From contig OY979716.1 in NCBI GenBank assembly GCA_963855995.1, positions 34,045,094-34,109,093 on the forward strand: 64,000 bases of DNA, written 5' to 3'. The stretch comes from Muricea muricata (taxonomy: Eukaryota; Cnidaria; Anthozoa; Malacalcyonacea; Plexauridae). Under the pieces are notes generated by a model, which had not been told where the DNA came from, searched no databases, and saw nothing but the letters and a program-made list of their open reading frames with translations. This document shows positions 33,023 to 44,645 of this stretch, in pieces. The first letter of the stretch is position 1. The number at the start of each line of letters is the position of its first letter. The position numbers were made by a program, and so were the translations under genes.

Positions 33023-34867
33023 AATGTATAATAAAAGGTGCTAAAATAACACCAAAAATGGTGTGAAATAAAAAAAGTACACAAAAGCACCCTTTTAGGT
33101 TACTTCCATATCTGGTGTAAAAGTTTTGACAGGTGTCAAAATAGCACTCCATCTTTACCTCATCGTTTACTCTCAGAATTTTCTACAATTTGAAAATTTT
33201 ATCCTTTGATACCGCTTTATAGCCTGTAGGGACATGGTCGAGTGAGCAATTCTTGTAGATATTCCGATGGATTCCTAAAGGAACTCCTGTAAACCCGAAA
33301 CGAATTCCTATAGAATCCTATAGAATTATGACACAAGCCCGCAAGGTTTCTATAGAATTGCCATTAAATTCTATCAGAATCCTGAGTTCGTAGAGAAGGC
33401 CACTGTTCAGGATTTTAAATGATTCCTGAAATGCTTGAATGCAAAAACAAAAAGTATATTAAAATATTTTTAAAGTCACAGCTGATACAAATATAAAGAT
33501 AGATAATGAATATATATGTGCTACACAACATGCAAATAAACTATTACTGTTTCAAGTTGTGTAATATATATCATCATCAGATTAACAATCCGAGATAAAT
33601 GTTCAAAATATTGTATACTTACTATTAACTATCAACTTTTTCGGCATTGATTTTTGGCATTGCTTCGATCTGCTTGTAGACATTTGCATGTCTGGAAACC
33701 AGTGACAAAATGCATGCAAAGCACTATTATTGACCAAATCATCGGCTTGCTACATAATTTTCTGAACAAAAATTTTGTTTGGCTTTTACACATGTGAACA
33801 CCAGGTGAATTAATATGTAATCATATGTGAACATCATCATTACGCATGAATTTGTACCCTAAGCTGTTAATTTTCATACAAGTCCCAAGGGACATTTAAT
33901 TCAATTTGGAACATTTCTTCAGAAAAAAATTCTTTTTTAGAAAAATAAACGTTCGCACGACGTTTTGAATGGGTTAAATTCAATCAAATTTCTTGAAATT
34001 TGAAGAGCAATGAGTCACCCAACCTCTACCAACCAACTTAAAACTACTTTTAAGCATTCAAATTTGGTGGGCAAGCCATTTTTAGTGTGGTCCAAAATAC
34101 GCACGCCCCTGGGTTTTAAAATTTGAATTTCAAAATACTTTCATTTATTCTACATCGCAAGTACTCAAGCAATGTATATTAATAAAAAATCTACTTCAAG
34201 CCGCTTTGCGAAGTTAAGAGACGTTTCAAAATTGATTGCTTTTTTTACAAACCCTGTGCTTTATATGATATCGGAAACTTTACAAGCGATTCTAGCCATA
34301 TATAAAATCATAAACTGCAAAGATCAAAAGCCCAAAAAACATCAAGTCATACGAGCAGAAAAGTAATCAAACATCAACCAGTTGTTCTGCAAAGGGTCTT
34401 ACTTCGGTATTTTTAATATATCGTATAGGTTATGAATTTAACATGGTTGACAATTTTGTAATGATCGCAAAGCAAGTTCTTGAGGCTTGCTGTTTGCGTA
34501 AACGTCAAACTAAAACTGTCTATTGTATACATTTTCTCGGGATTCCTGTCGAAACAATTTGTGTAATGACTGTAGAGTTGTGGCAATATTTGGTAACATG
34601 CTCAGCCTTAGCACACTCAAAGCACTCGTTTGTCTAACATTCTGTTGTTCTGGATCCTTAACTTCGAAAACTAGATCAGGCTATATTGGTGCTAGGTACA
34701 ATCTTAAGGCGGAGAAATCGGGACTACATTTTCTTTGTTGTTTTAGGCATAATGATAATGAAACTCGATGGCAAACGAGACTTGTAATGATTTTTGGCGA
34801 AATGCATCTTATGTACTTTTGACAACTAAACGCTTTCTATTTAAATTATTTGATAATGGAAGTATAT

Positions 34868-35174
34868 TGTAACGTTGTTGCGCTATAAAACAATGGTACA
34901 AAGCCTTTATTAAACGGTTTTAATGGTACAAAGCCTTTATTAAACAGTCCTATTTCGCTAGTGGCCATCCTACAAGCCACGCTTGTAGTTTTTGACAACA
35001 ATCGACATCAACAACAACACAAGTATTACGTGATACTTCCGGGTCCCGTGACCTTAAAATACTATTTCCGGTGCTCAAAGTCCGATAGACATCGTCACAT
35101 CCACTAGTAATACTATAAATTTTTACAGTCAGCGAGAGATCACTGTTAATAGAAGTAATCAGAAGTTTTCAGCA
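34868..35174 (-). repeat. putative 3' LTR of gypsy element B
   Basis: On the minus strand it would start TGCTGAAAACTTC after a purine-rich stretch (AGAAAGAAGATCATC) and end GTTACA. A 31-bp unit with AATAAAGGCTTTGTACCATT is duplicated in tandem at 34889-34950, duplicating the AATAAA signal. No second LTR is present in the window to confirm the limits. Confidence 0.4.
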
Positions 35175-35198
35175 GGCGTCCCCGAGATGATCTTCTTT

Positions 35199-35993
35199 CT
35201 ATTGGGTTACTTGGTTTACCAGGGTTGGAAGCTGGGTGATTTGTTTTGTTCCTGTATCTTCTCCGGTTACCTCTTGTGGTGGGTTTTCCTGCGTTGACGG
35301 AGAGTCGTTTTGCAAGGGATGATTAGGAGTTTCCAGTGCAAGATCTGGCAGTGCAACTTCGTCTTCAACTGCTTCTTTTGTTGACGCGAGGTGCCTTCTG
35401 TTTCGTCGATATAATTTGCCTTCAGGCACGACTTCATTTGATCGGGGAGCAACTTTTTTCTTGCAAACTCCTTTCTCCCAAGTCTTGTTTGTAGTGTCGG
35501 GCTTTGGCCGCATTCTAACGATATCTCCTGGTTTTAGCTCTTACAGCGATTTACTTTCCTGATTGAAAAGGGAAGCTTGTTTTCTTCTCTTGTTTGTCTG
35601 CTGTTTCTTAACCATGCCTGGAACTTTCGGTTTCAACAAGCTTGCTGATGTCGGCAAGAGGGTTCTTGTCCTTCTTCCCATCAACCTCTGAACTGGGGAT
35701 GAATTAAGGCCTTCAGTTTGTGTGTTTCTCCAGGCAAATAAGGCCAGGCAGGGGTCTCGTTTGTCTTCTCGTGCCTTCTTTAGGATCTTTTTAGCTGTTT
35801 TTACCGCATTCTCGACCTTCCCATTGGCTTGCGGATAATGCGGGGAAGACGTTACGTGCTTAAAATCCCACTCTTTGGCAAAATTCTGAAAGCTTGTTGA
35901 CGGGAACTGGGGCCCATTGTCGCTTCGTACTTCTTCAGGTATGCCATGTCTCGCGAACTGTGACTTCATACTTGTTGGTATCTTCATGAACAC
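35199..35993 (-). pseudogene. Ty3/gypsy integrase, C-terminal part (element B)
   Basis: The frame carries FARHGIPEEVRSDNGPQF (second catalytic Asp), HVTSSPHYPQANGKVENAVK (Glu) and the C-terminal ELKPGDIVRMRP-type segment, then an acidic tail to a stop at 35199. One in-frame stop lies near 35540. The N-terminal part lies at 38770-39080, beyond the copia insertion. Confidence 0.85.
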
Positions 35994-36143
35994 TCAAACA
36001 TTATTACACTAAGTAGTTTATTATCATACTGCGGGCGCACCACTATATCGCAGGCGCTCGCAAACGTTTTGCAAGTGTGTTTTCGTTAATAAATATTATA
36101 TTATTTCTGCTGTTTTTGTTCGGTTTTATTCATAAATTCAACA

Positions 36144-36157
36144 GGTTATGGGCCCAG
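36144..36157 (+). promoter_or_regulatory. copia primer-binding site
   Basis: GGTTATGGGCCCAG directly after the LTR CA; matches the internal initiator-tRNA-Met site used by copia. Confidence 0.75.
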
Positions 36158-36219
36158 AAAACGCAAAACTGCAAATTAACAAGTAAAGTATTGTTTTAGT
36201 ATATATATTTTTATCGCAA

Positions 36220-38757
36220 ATGGCCCAGAAAGACAAGTTATCAATGGATAAATTGGAAGGTGCGAAGAATTGGCAAATATGGAAGTATCAGATGACAGCA
36301 ATTTTGGAAACCAGATAACTGTATGGCCACATCTATGGAACACTAACTCGCCCAACTGTATCGGACAGTAGTTCTGAGGCAATTGCGTCGTTTGAAAAAG
36401 CTCAAAAGAAACAAAAGCTCTAGTTACGTCCATTAAATCAGATCTTATTTACCTCATAACCGAATGTCGAACTTCGAAAGATATATGGGATAAGTTGAAG
36501 CAACGTTTTGAACGAGATACAATCGTCAACAAATTATTTCTGAAGCAAAAATTTTTCTCCCTAAAAATGAAAGAGTCAGATTCTCTAGAAGAACACCTAC
36601 GAAGAATGAAAGTTATTACTGATCAACTGACTGCTATCAAAGCGGCAATTCCAGAGGATGAGCACACACTTGCATTGCTCCTAAGCCTGCCACGTTCATA
36701 CAAAACCTTGGTGACTGCATTGACAGTCAAAGGAGATAAACTAACCTCAGCCAACTACATCAAGCACTGTTAAACGAAGATGAAAAACGCGAGCAAAGTA
36801 AGAGTAAATTAGCTGGTGTTGGAATTGGTGGAGCTGATCAAGATATGAATCTGCATTGCAAGGCAACAAGGTAGATCGAAAACCTATCAAGTGTTATAGA
36901 TGTGACCAGGAAGGTCATGTTATTCGAAATTGTCCTCATAAAAGGGAAAGAAAAAACAGTATCGACCAAATGAAAATAGAGGAAACTTTGATAAATCGCC
37001 AAAGCACAACGCAGCTCCTGCACATGGGGACAGCGACAGTGATGATTCTGGTGCGAATGTCTTTGCTGTTGGTCTAAGTGTTATGAAAGGCGATGACTGC
37101 TGGATTATCGACTCAGGCGCATCCTAACACATGACTTCAAACTGTGATCTACTAGTGAAGTATCAAGAGTTCTCAAAGCTAGAACCAGTTGTTCACGGAG
37201 ACGGCAGATCAGTACATGGTTTGGGGACTGGTGAAATATGCGTTATTATGTTGCTTGGTCCTAAGAAGAAAGATAAACGAGATTCAACCAAGTATTGTAT
37301 GTTCCCAAGTTAGCCGCCAATTTGTTTGGTGCCCGTGCAGCAGCTATGAAAGGAAAAGTAGTGCAATTTGGACACACACTTTGCTGGATAAAGGACTCTC
37401 AAAGAAAGGTTGTGGCGAGAGGTCGTCTCGTGGGCAACATGTATCGTCTGAACTGCAGAATTGAAGGAGAAGGGAAGCAAGTGTCAGTTGCAGCAGGATC
37501 GAGTAACAAACTAAATCTTTGGCATCAAAGGATGGCTCATTTGTACGCGGGTCACATGAAGACGATGGTTTCAAACGAGATAGTAACTGGCACCGATATG
37601 TCTGGAACCGGAAATCTGGACTTCTGTGATGCCTGTGTCGAAGGTAAATCGCATCGAGCACCCTTTAAAGCAGTGGAAGAAGTACAATCAAAGAAAAGAT
37701 TAGAGCTTGTTCACAGTGATGTCGCTGGACCTATGAAAACGGAAAGTCTCTACGAATGGAACTCTACGATGAGAACAAACGTAAGGTCTTTATCCGTCGA
37801 GATGATATCTTTAATGAAACTGACTTCGGACATACAAATAGAGTACAACTGGAAGTTGAAGAAGAAGATGACAGTCCCTCTAATGAAGAATCAGCTAGGA
37901 AATCACCCGATGTTGACGTTCAGCACGAGAAAGAAAGCCACCAGTTCATTCCATGATGAATACGCTGGTATCATATCAGCAAAGCACACAGCCCCCTTTG
38001 TAACAGAAGTTGAAGAACCAGCAATGCTGAAGAAAGCTCTCGAAAGTGATCATGCAGAAAACTGGAAGGCAGCTGCGGATTCCGAATACCAATCTTTAAT
38101 AGAAAATGAGACCTAGGAGCTGGTCGAATTGCCACCTAGACGAATGGCGATCACCTGCAAATGGGTATTCAAAGTCAAACATGATGAAAATGGGAAGATC
38201 GATCGATTTAAAGGATGTCTTGTAGCAAGAGGTTTTCTACAAAAGTATGGTATCGAATTTGATTATATGAAACATTTTCACCTGTCGTTCGCTTTACATC
38301 TATCCGAGCTCTGTTGGCCTTCGCTGTATCCAGAAGTCTCGCAGCACGTTTCAAAATGAAAGATATGGGAAAGCTTCATTACTGTCTTGGAGTTAACATC
38401 AAAATACTGGATGGTGTTTTGCAATTGAGCCAAGAGCAGTATATCCTCAAGATATTGCGCAAATACAAGTTACAGGATTGTAGACCTGTATCGGCGCCAA
38501 TGGATGTTAATGTAAAGTTAGTAAAAGATGATGGATACAGCAAAGCAGTAGATCCTGTTGCGTACCAATCGATGGTTAGAAGCTTAATTTATACGCCTAT
38601 CGGCACTCGACCCGACATCGCTTTAGCAGTTGGTGCTTTAGCGAAGTTTAACTCGTCGCCTAATGAAGCACATCTTACTGCCGTGTATTTTGAAAGCTAA
38701 GCTTAGCTTAAAGCGTGCATTTTGCTACCTAAAAGGAACTGCAAACGTGATTTGATT
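36220..38757 (+). pseudogene. copia gag-pol, internally deleted
   Basis: ATG at 36220 (MAQKDKLSMDKLEGAKNW) starts a copia gag; a stop comes at about 36316. Later blocks: ERDTIVNKLFLKQKFFSL, the knuckle CYRCDQEGHVIRNC (near 36895), protease DDCWIIDSGAS (near 37095), the GAG-pre-integrase WHQRMAHLYAGH and FCDACVEGKSHRAPF (37520-37670), and the start of integrase LVHSDVAGPM. The integrase core is missing. Reverse transcriptase begins with NWKAAADSEYQSLIE and KWVFKVKHDENGKIDRFKG, but the active-site YVDD region is also deleted; it resumes at MKDMGKLHYCLG and ends in the first RNase H residues. Frames change several times. Confidence 0.88.
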
Positions 38758-38769
38758 TAATATATTTAC

Positions 38770-41631
38770 TTCAAATAATTTGAATTGTCATCTACCATTA
38801 CGACGTAGTCTTTTTTGTCAAGCGTGAAGAGATCAACAGCCACTCTCGACCACGGGCGGTCAGGCACTGGTTGTGATATAAGGGGTTTTTTGGTTGATCT
38901 TGTCGGTAGTCATTACAGGTGTCACAACTGGATATATATTGTCTGATTTCTGCGCTTATACCCGGCCGAAACACCACTTCTCGAGATCGTCGAAGGCATC
39001 ATTCAGCACCGACGTGACTAGAATGTATCTTTTCTAGCATTGGAGCTCTCATCGCCATCGGCACAGTAACTCGTTCGCCTTTGAAAAAACGCCACCTTGT
39101 ACAGACAGTTCGTCGCGGAATTTATAGTAAGCTCTTGTTCGCGGTAGTACTTTGCTTCGCTGGTTTGGCCATCCAATTTCAATATTCTTTTTTAGACCTT
39201 AGAAAGTTACATCGTCTCGTGTTTTCTCTTGAATCTCCTGCAAGCGTTTTGGGCTAATGGAGAGGTGCTTAGTCTGCTTCACGTTCTCAACAACAATAAA
39301 CACGCTAACTTGGTTGGGGGCACTCAGATAAGCTCTGCTTATTGTATCGGCGATGTACATTTCAGACCCTCGTTTCATTCCAACTCTCAAATTGTATTTT
39401 TGCAATTCGTTGTAGTTGTTTGGGTGCTGCAAGAAGAGGCTTTTTTAAAATCACGCCCAGATAATTATGATCAGTTTCAACGGTAATCTCACGCCCAAAT
39501 ACGTATTGATCAAAACGATCGCAAGCATGCACTATGGCTAAAAACTCCTTTTCTATTTGAGCGTTGTTTCTCTCGGTAGAGGTGAGAGCGCGGGATGTAA
39601 ATGCTACTGAAATGTCCTTCTTGTAGAAGTGCTGCTCCAACTCCTGACTGCGATGCGTCGCATCGGAGGGTAACTTCCTTGGTTACATCGTAGTGTTGCA
39701 GAACCGGGTGACATGTGATCAGTGTTTTTACCTCATCAAATGCTTTCTGCTGATTATCGCTCCACTGCCACTCAACACCTTTTGTTTTTAGCTGGCGAAG
39801 TGGTTCAGTATTCGATGAAATGTTGGGAAGGAATTTGGAAACATGGCTCACCATCCCGAGGAATCTCTTCACCGAGGACACATCCGTTGGTTGTGGCATT
39901 TTCTGTACTGCTTCGACTTTTTTCGGATCGGGTTTGATTCCTTCGGACGTCAGCAGATGTCTAATGTATGGAACTTCAGTCATCCTTAATTTGACTTTCT
40001 CTCTCTTTAGCTTAAGGTTTCTTTCCCGAGCTCTTTGTACAATACAATACAATACAATACTTGTTTGAGATTCTCGTCGTGATCTTTTGTAGCGGACTCG
40101 ATATCATCTTTTCGAAGGTGTTATTCATTCTTCTCTGAAACTCTTCAGCGGCTAAGCAGATGCCAAATGGCATTCGGAGCCAGCGAAAGCGCCCAAATGG
40201 TGTGTTGAAGGTTGTAAGTATACTGGATTCTTCGTCAAGCTTTATTTACCAGAATCCACTTTTGGTATCGAGAACTGTGAACACCTTTGCTTTGCTTAAC
40301 TTAGTAGCCACCTCTTCAATTGAAAGCATTGGGTAGAGGGATCTCTTGATAGCTCGATTGAGATCTTCAGGATCGATGCCGATTCTTAATTTGTTGGGTT
40401 TACCACTGTAACCAAGAACCACCTGTAAAAACTTTTGCTTTAATTTGGCATGTCTCACCACTTAGAATTGGTTTTACCTCAAAATTGACCTCTTGAAATT
40501 CAAGTAAATGCTTTGACCCTAACCCTAAGTTTACATTTGCATACTGGGTGCATGACTGTTCCATTGTACATGGTTAATGTGGCATTGCTCCTTTGTAAGT
40601 AGATGTCCTCAGGGTTTCCTATCGCTTGAACATACTGTTTTAAAGGAAGAATATTACATGTTGCACCACATTCTAGCTGGAAGTTGATGTTTACCTTGTC
40701 ATTTACTTTGATACTTGCAAAGAGTTGCTTTGGGATCTTACTTTTCTTGCTTGCTTTTGTATTTAGCACCCCAATATGATGTGTTACTGTGTTAATAGTA
40801 TATTATAGCTTGCCTCATCTTCTTCGACATAATATACCCTTTGTTTGCGAGCCTTTGATTTACACTTGGCCTCAAAGTGGTTAGGTTATCGATTTCTATT
40901 TCTGACATTTCGTGCCATATGCTGGGCATTGATTTTTGTTCCTTGGGTGTTTTCTGCTGCAGTACTTGCAATTTACTATAGGGATTGATCTATCATAATC
41001 ACGGTTTTTGGAGAGCTGTTCTCCATTTACTTTCACTGCATGTATAGATTCTTCTGGCATCTTGTGGTCAGCTTTTATTTGTTTTAGCTGTGCATTTGTT
41101 AATTCAGCTGAACGCACTTTTTCAATAGCTGTTTGTAGGGTTAATTCGGGATCTCTGGGTAACCTTTCTCTAACTGAATTATCCTGAATTCCAATTATAA
41201 CCCAGTCTCGAATGAACGACTCTTTTAAGTCCGCAATTTCCCATGTATTAGACATTGCTTTTAACACAGTTACATAATGGTCAATTGACTCACTATTTTC
41301 TTGGTTTCATGAGAAAAACACATAGCGTTCGTATATTGTGTTCTTTCTGGGGTTTGCAAAAAGCATCAAATTTCTCCAAAACCCTGTCTATTTTAAGGTT
41401 ATCGCCTTCATTTGCGCAGTTGAATGTGTTATAAACATCAACAGCTTCTTCACCAATCACATTTAGAAACGTAGCAACTCTCTTTGCATTCTCTTTCTCA
41501 GGTACTCCAGTTGCAATATCTCGTGACTAGTCCACTTTTACTTAGACTTTTTCCATTTAAGTGTGGTATTTCCATCAAGTATTTTCAACGGTTCAGGCGG
41601 TGGAAGACCGAGAGGCGACGCCATTTTACTA
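38770..41631 (-). pseudogene. Ty3/gypsy element B: gag, protease, RT, RNase H, start of integrase
   Basis: Minus strand from 41631: gag begins MASPLGLPPPEPLKILDG; next comes a gag part with LPRDPELTLQTAIEKVRSAE and a knuckle starting CKYCSRKHPRNKNQCPAYG (41267-40896). Protease QLECGATCNILP (40680, DSG changed to ECG) follows, then RT with FTVLDTKSGFW near 40250. A gap with frame changes follows, then GMVSHVSKFLPNISS and the RNase H part LRCDASQSGVGAALLQ, SRALTSTERNNAQIEKEFLA and VETDHNYL (39640-39450). The integrase zinc finger FRPGISAEIRQYISSCDTC lies near 38950. Many stops and shifts. It continues at 35993 on the far side of the copia insertion. Confidence 0.88.
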
Positions 41632-41683
41632 TTCCTGTCGAAGGATAAAACTTCCAAATACAAGCAAGCAAATCGACTGAATC

Positions 41684-43226
41684 TCACCGATTAAGAAAAA
41701 CAACATAAACCAATCCAATGCTTGAACATTTGTACAAATCGCTCCGCCCGGCCATTGGATGACGATGATATGGTGCAACAAGGATCCGCTGGATTCCATT
41801 CAGCTTCAAAAACCTTTCATATTCGGCTGATTGAAAGGGTGGTCTGTTGTCACTAACTATAGATTCTGGCAAACCATACTTTAGAGAATATGGTTCGTAA
41901 CGCATTGCTGTGGCTGTAGCTGTGGTAGTTGCCATAGGGCCAGTGACCTCTGGCCACTTGAAGTGTGTATCAACAACAACAAGGCGGCTGCACTCCATGG
42001 CTTCACACACTGGTTACAACAGCGAACTGTTTCCTCAATATCAGCATCCAGTTTTGGCCACCAGAGATGGCTTGGGGCAATAGCTTTCATTCTGGCGACG
42101 CCTGGGTGGGACTCGTGAAGCTCAGCCAGGATGGTTTTTCGTAAGGAAGGAGGTATAACTACACAAGATCCCCACATGATACATCTTTGTTCAGTAGACA
42201 ATTCGTGGCGTCGTATTGCATCAGATTGTAGGATGGGGTCCTTGCCGAAGCCTTCGAACAAACCATTCTGGTTGGTGGCACAGCTATGGACAAGTGGAAT
42301 GTTCGATAAATGTTTCTGATACGTTTCTTGCGAGATGATTGATATGCTAGCACCAGTATAGATCTCCATCAGGAGAGATTGACCTTGGATTTCTATAGGT
42401 ATCATAATAGTTTCCTTATTGGAACCAACCTTGTGCATGGAGGCAATAAAGAAATCAGGAGTGCTTTCAGGTAATGATGTGTGTTGAAGTTGGTGAACAC
42501 CATTAGAAGACTTGCATGCACCTGAAATGTGACCGTGCTTGCCACAAGAATGGCACGCGAAATTACGGCAACTGCACTCACTTCTGCGATGGTCACCTTC
42601 ACCTCAGCTCATATACTTCTGTTTATTGTCCCTACCAGAACCTGGGGATTTGCGGGTGGTATCTGGAGAACGAATCTTGTCGACAGTCTCAGCAGGTTTG
42701 GCGTTGAGCTCAGCCACATCTTTTTTAGCCGTTTCGTGGTTTAGGGCCACCTTAAAGTGCTTTTTGAAATGTATGATCATCAGCTAACAATTTCTTTTGC
42801 AAGCTTGTACTTCGTAAGCCACACACAAAACGATCACGCCACGGAAAGCATCAGAAAGAAATGTGCCAAAATCACCAGCGGAAGCAAGATTTTCAGATTC
42901 GCTGCAAATTCGGACACACTTTCAGATTCATTTGCGTACAATTGTGAAACCGATAACGCTCAGCAATTGTAAGTCTCTTCGGAGCAAAGTGCGATTTCAG
43001 AATGGTTTTTAGGTCGGTAAAACTCTTGGAAGATGGTGAATTGGGAGAACAAAATATCGTGTGCCTCAGCCCCAAGAACAGAAATCAAAATCGCGCGTTG
43101 TCTGCTGGAAGTCTCGCCGTCAGAAGGAATATGATTTGCCACAAAATACTGCTCTAAGCGCTCCAAATAACGATCGATCTTACCACCACGAACATCAAAC
43201 TCTTCAATCTTGCCAAACGTGGTCAT
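41684..43226 (-). pseudogene. Ty3/gypsy element A: gag, protease and integrase, RT deleted
   Basis: ATG 43226 opens MTTFGKIEEFDVRGGK, with RYLERLEQYFVANHI, a typical gypsy gag; it continues with HFAPKRLTIAERYRF near 43010 and a knuckle CHSCGKHGHISGAC near 42530. The protease has LLMEIYTGASISI, where the catalytic Asp is Tyr. Directly afterwards comes the integrase: ILAELHESHPGVARMKA, LWWPKLDADIEETVRCC (42120-42010), then VVVDTHFKWPE and YGLPESIVSDNRPPFQSAEY (41960-41800). Reverse transcriptase and RNase H, about 2 kb, are absent. It is a different family from element B and abuts it at about 41680. Confidence 0.88.
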
Positions 43227-44110
43227 AATTTATCCTTGTCACCGAAAAATATGTTAGATTTCCGTCAAAGGGAACGAATACGTGCTCATGTATAAGTGTA
43301 TTTATTGAATGACTGAAAAACAGGCTACCAGCAATACTTTATGCTACTACAACAGGTTTATTGACAAAAACCTTTGAAGTAATTATAATATTCGTTGTTT
43401 ATTCTTGGTAACATACTTAGTTTCTGACACTAGCCGTCCGCAATCTTGTTTAATTTATAATTAGGTCTATTTTACTGTCACAGCCTAGGTAGGCTGTATA
43501 AAACTTGCTTTGAATTGGTTAAATCTCAATGAATTCTCTTGCAACACTTCGCAATTTACGTAAGAACTATATACATACAAATTCTGTTGGATTTCAACAT
43601 ACTTAAACGCTTCTTTAAGAGAAAAAACAATTACCCAGTTTGTGACGTCATGGGGTTTTTAAATATCTAAGATGGCGGATGAGTGTGTCTTTGTCTTTCT
43701 TTGTCCATCAGTATTTCAGCAACTAAGGATTTTGTTAAAAAATTGAATAAAAAAACACAAGTTACGGTTAATTTAGAATTCCTATCAATAAGCCTACAGA
43801 AAATACATATGGCTGTTTCCTTTAAAGTGCCTATCACACAATTTTTTTTATTTAATGGAAAGTATATATACCCATAGGTAAGTAATCAATATATATTTTT
43901 GGTAAAAACATTTTATTCTACTTTTTTCGTGCAAAAACTGTGCGTATATATGTTTTGACCGAGCGCTTCGTGGCCTGGTACCTGTGACGTACGGGAGTAA
44001 GTTCGCGTGACATGCTAAACTTGTACAAAGCATATTTATATTCAGTCAGACTTTAAAGGCGACACATTTCTATCTTTCTGTTTGTTGCATTCTTATTCTA
44101 CGACCACTTA
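43227..44110. other. probable LTR remnant and spacer
   Basis: The sequence just upstream of gypsy A gag (on the minus strand TTTTCGGTGACAAGG) resembles a degenerate primer-binding region, so 43255 onward may hold LTR remains. No gene is recognised; a 64-codon ORF near 43683 has no motif. Confidence 0.35.
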
Positions 44111-44113
44111 AAT

Positions 44114-44645
44114 ATGTCTCCTAGGTCAGTCTCTGATGATGACTCAGAATTCAACTATATTCCGGGTAATTTTTTATCGAGTATGACATTGTTGAAGCTT
44201 CTGAGAGTGAGTATGGCGCAGACGATACCCATGAACCATATTCATGCGAGCCTATAGCGGACGTATATTTAATAACATAGTACAGGCAGCGACAAGCAGA
44301 AGAAGAACAAAGCCTGGCAAGTTTAAACGATGGACGAACTGGGAGAACCTTAGTAATTGGTGAGATATGAACTGGCTTCTTTTTAACGACAATTTGTAAA
44401 TACGCGAATCACGCAATCACATGTCATGAGTTCAGACACAATTTCTATCGCATTGAATTTTGAAATATATTCATATTATGAATTTTTTGGTGCTCTTGCG
44501 GTAATTGTTCAATTATATTTCTACAAAATGCAAATGAGTGCTGCTGCTGCCAAGACATGGAAAAACGTGTGGAGGCATTGTCAGATGAATGGGTGCCTCA
44601 AGACTTTGCAACAGCTCCAAAAGCGTATTCTAGGCGTAGTCTAGG
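44114..44645 (+). pseudogene. P2X7-like C-terminal-domain protein, fragment 1
   Basis: ATG 44114 opens MSPRSVSDDDSEFNYIPG. After a frame change an acidic stretch contains THEPYSCEPIAD (like the PYxxEP motif that begins these proteins) and LASLNDGRTGRTLVIG (to about 44360). From 44486 another frame reads FWCSCGNCS and NECCCCQDMEKRVEALSDEW, the Cys-rich heart of the domain that resembles the intracellular C-terminus of the P2X7 receptor. Homology stops at 44637 where a giant inverted repeat begins. These Cys-rich proteins are multi-copy in cnidarians and other invertebrates; function is not established. Between 44360 and 44486 is probable intron. Confidence 0.65.

Larger units (their letters stand above)
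31540..34867. other. gene-free region with short repeats
   Basis: No recognised gene. Sub-features are listed separately: a hammerhead-like motif near 31939, a repeat-family member at 32380-32760 and a MITE at 32776-33022. A degenerate telomere-like run (TTAGGATTAGGG type) is at 32595-32640. Short ORFs are without motif. Confidence 0.5.
35987..38757 (+). mobile_element. Ty1/copia retrotransposon inserted in gypsy element B, 3' end lost
   Basis: A probable 5' LTR of about 157 bp (35987-36143, TG...CA) is followed at once by GGTTATGGGCCCAG (36144-36157), the primer-binding site known from copia-type elements that use the initiator methionine tRNA. Gag and pol follow on +. Coding stops at the start of RNase H (38757) where gypsy sequence resumes on the other strand; there is no 3' LTR and no target duplication, so the right end was deleted. 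Confidence 0.8.

Noticed and set aside
40030..40060. ACAAT pentamer repeat inside gypsy RT
   Set aside because: A short simple repeat in a decayed gene; likely slippage.
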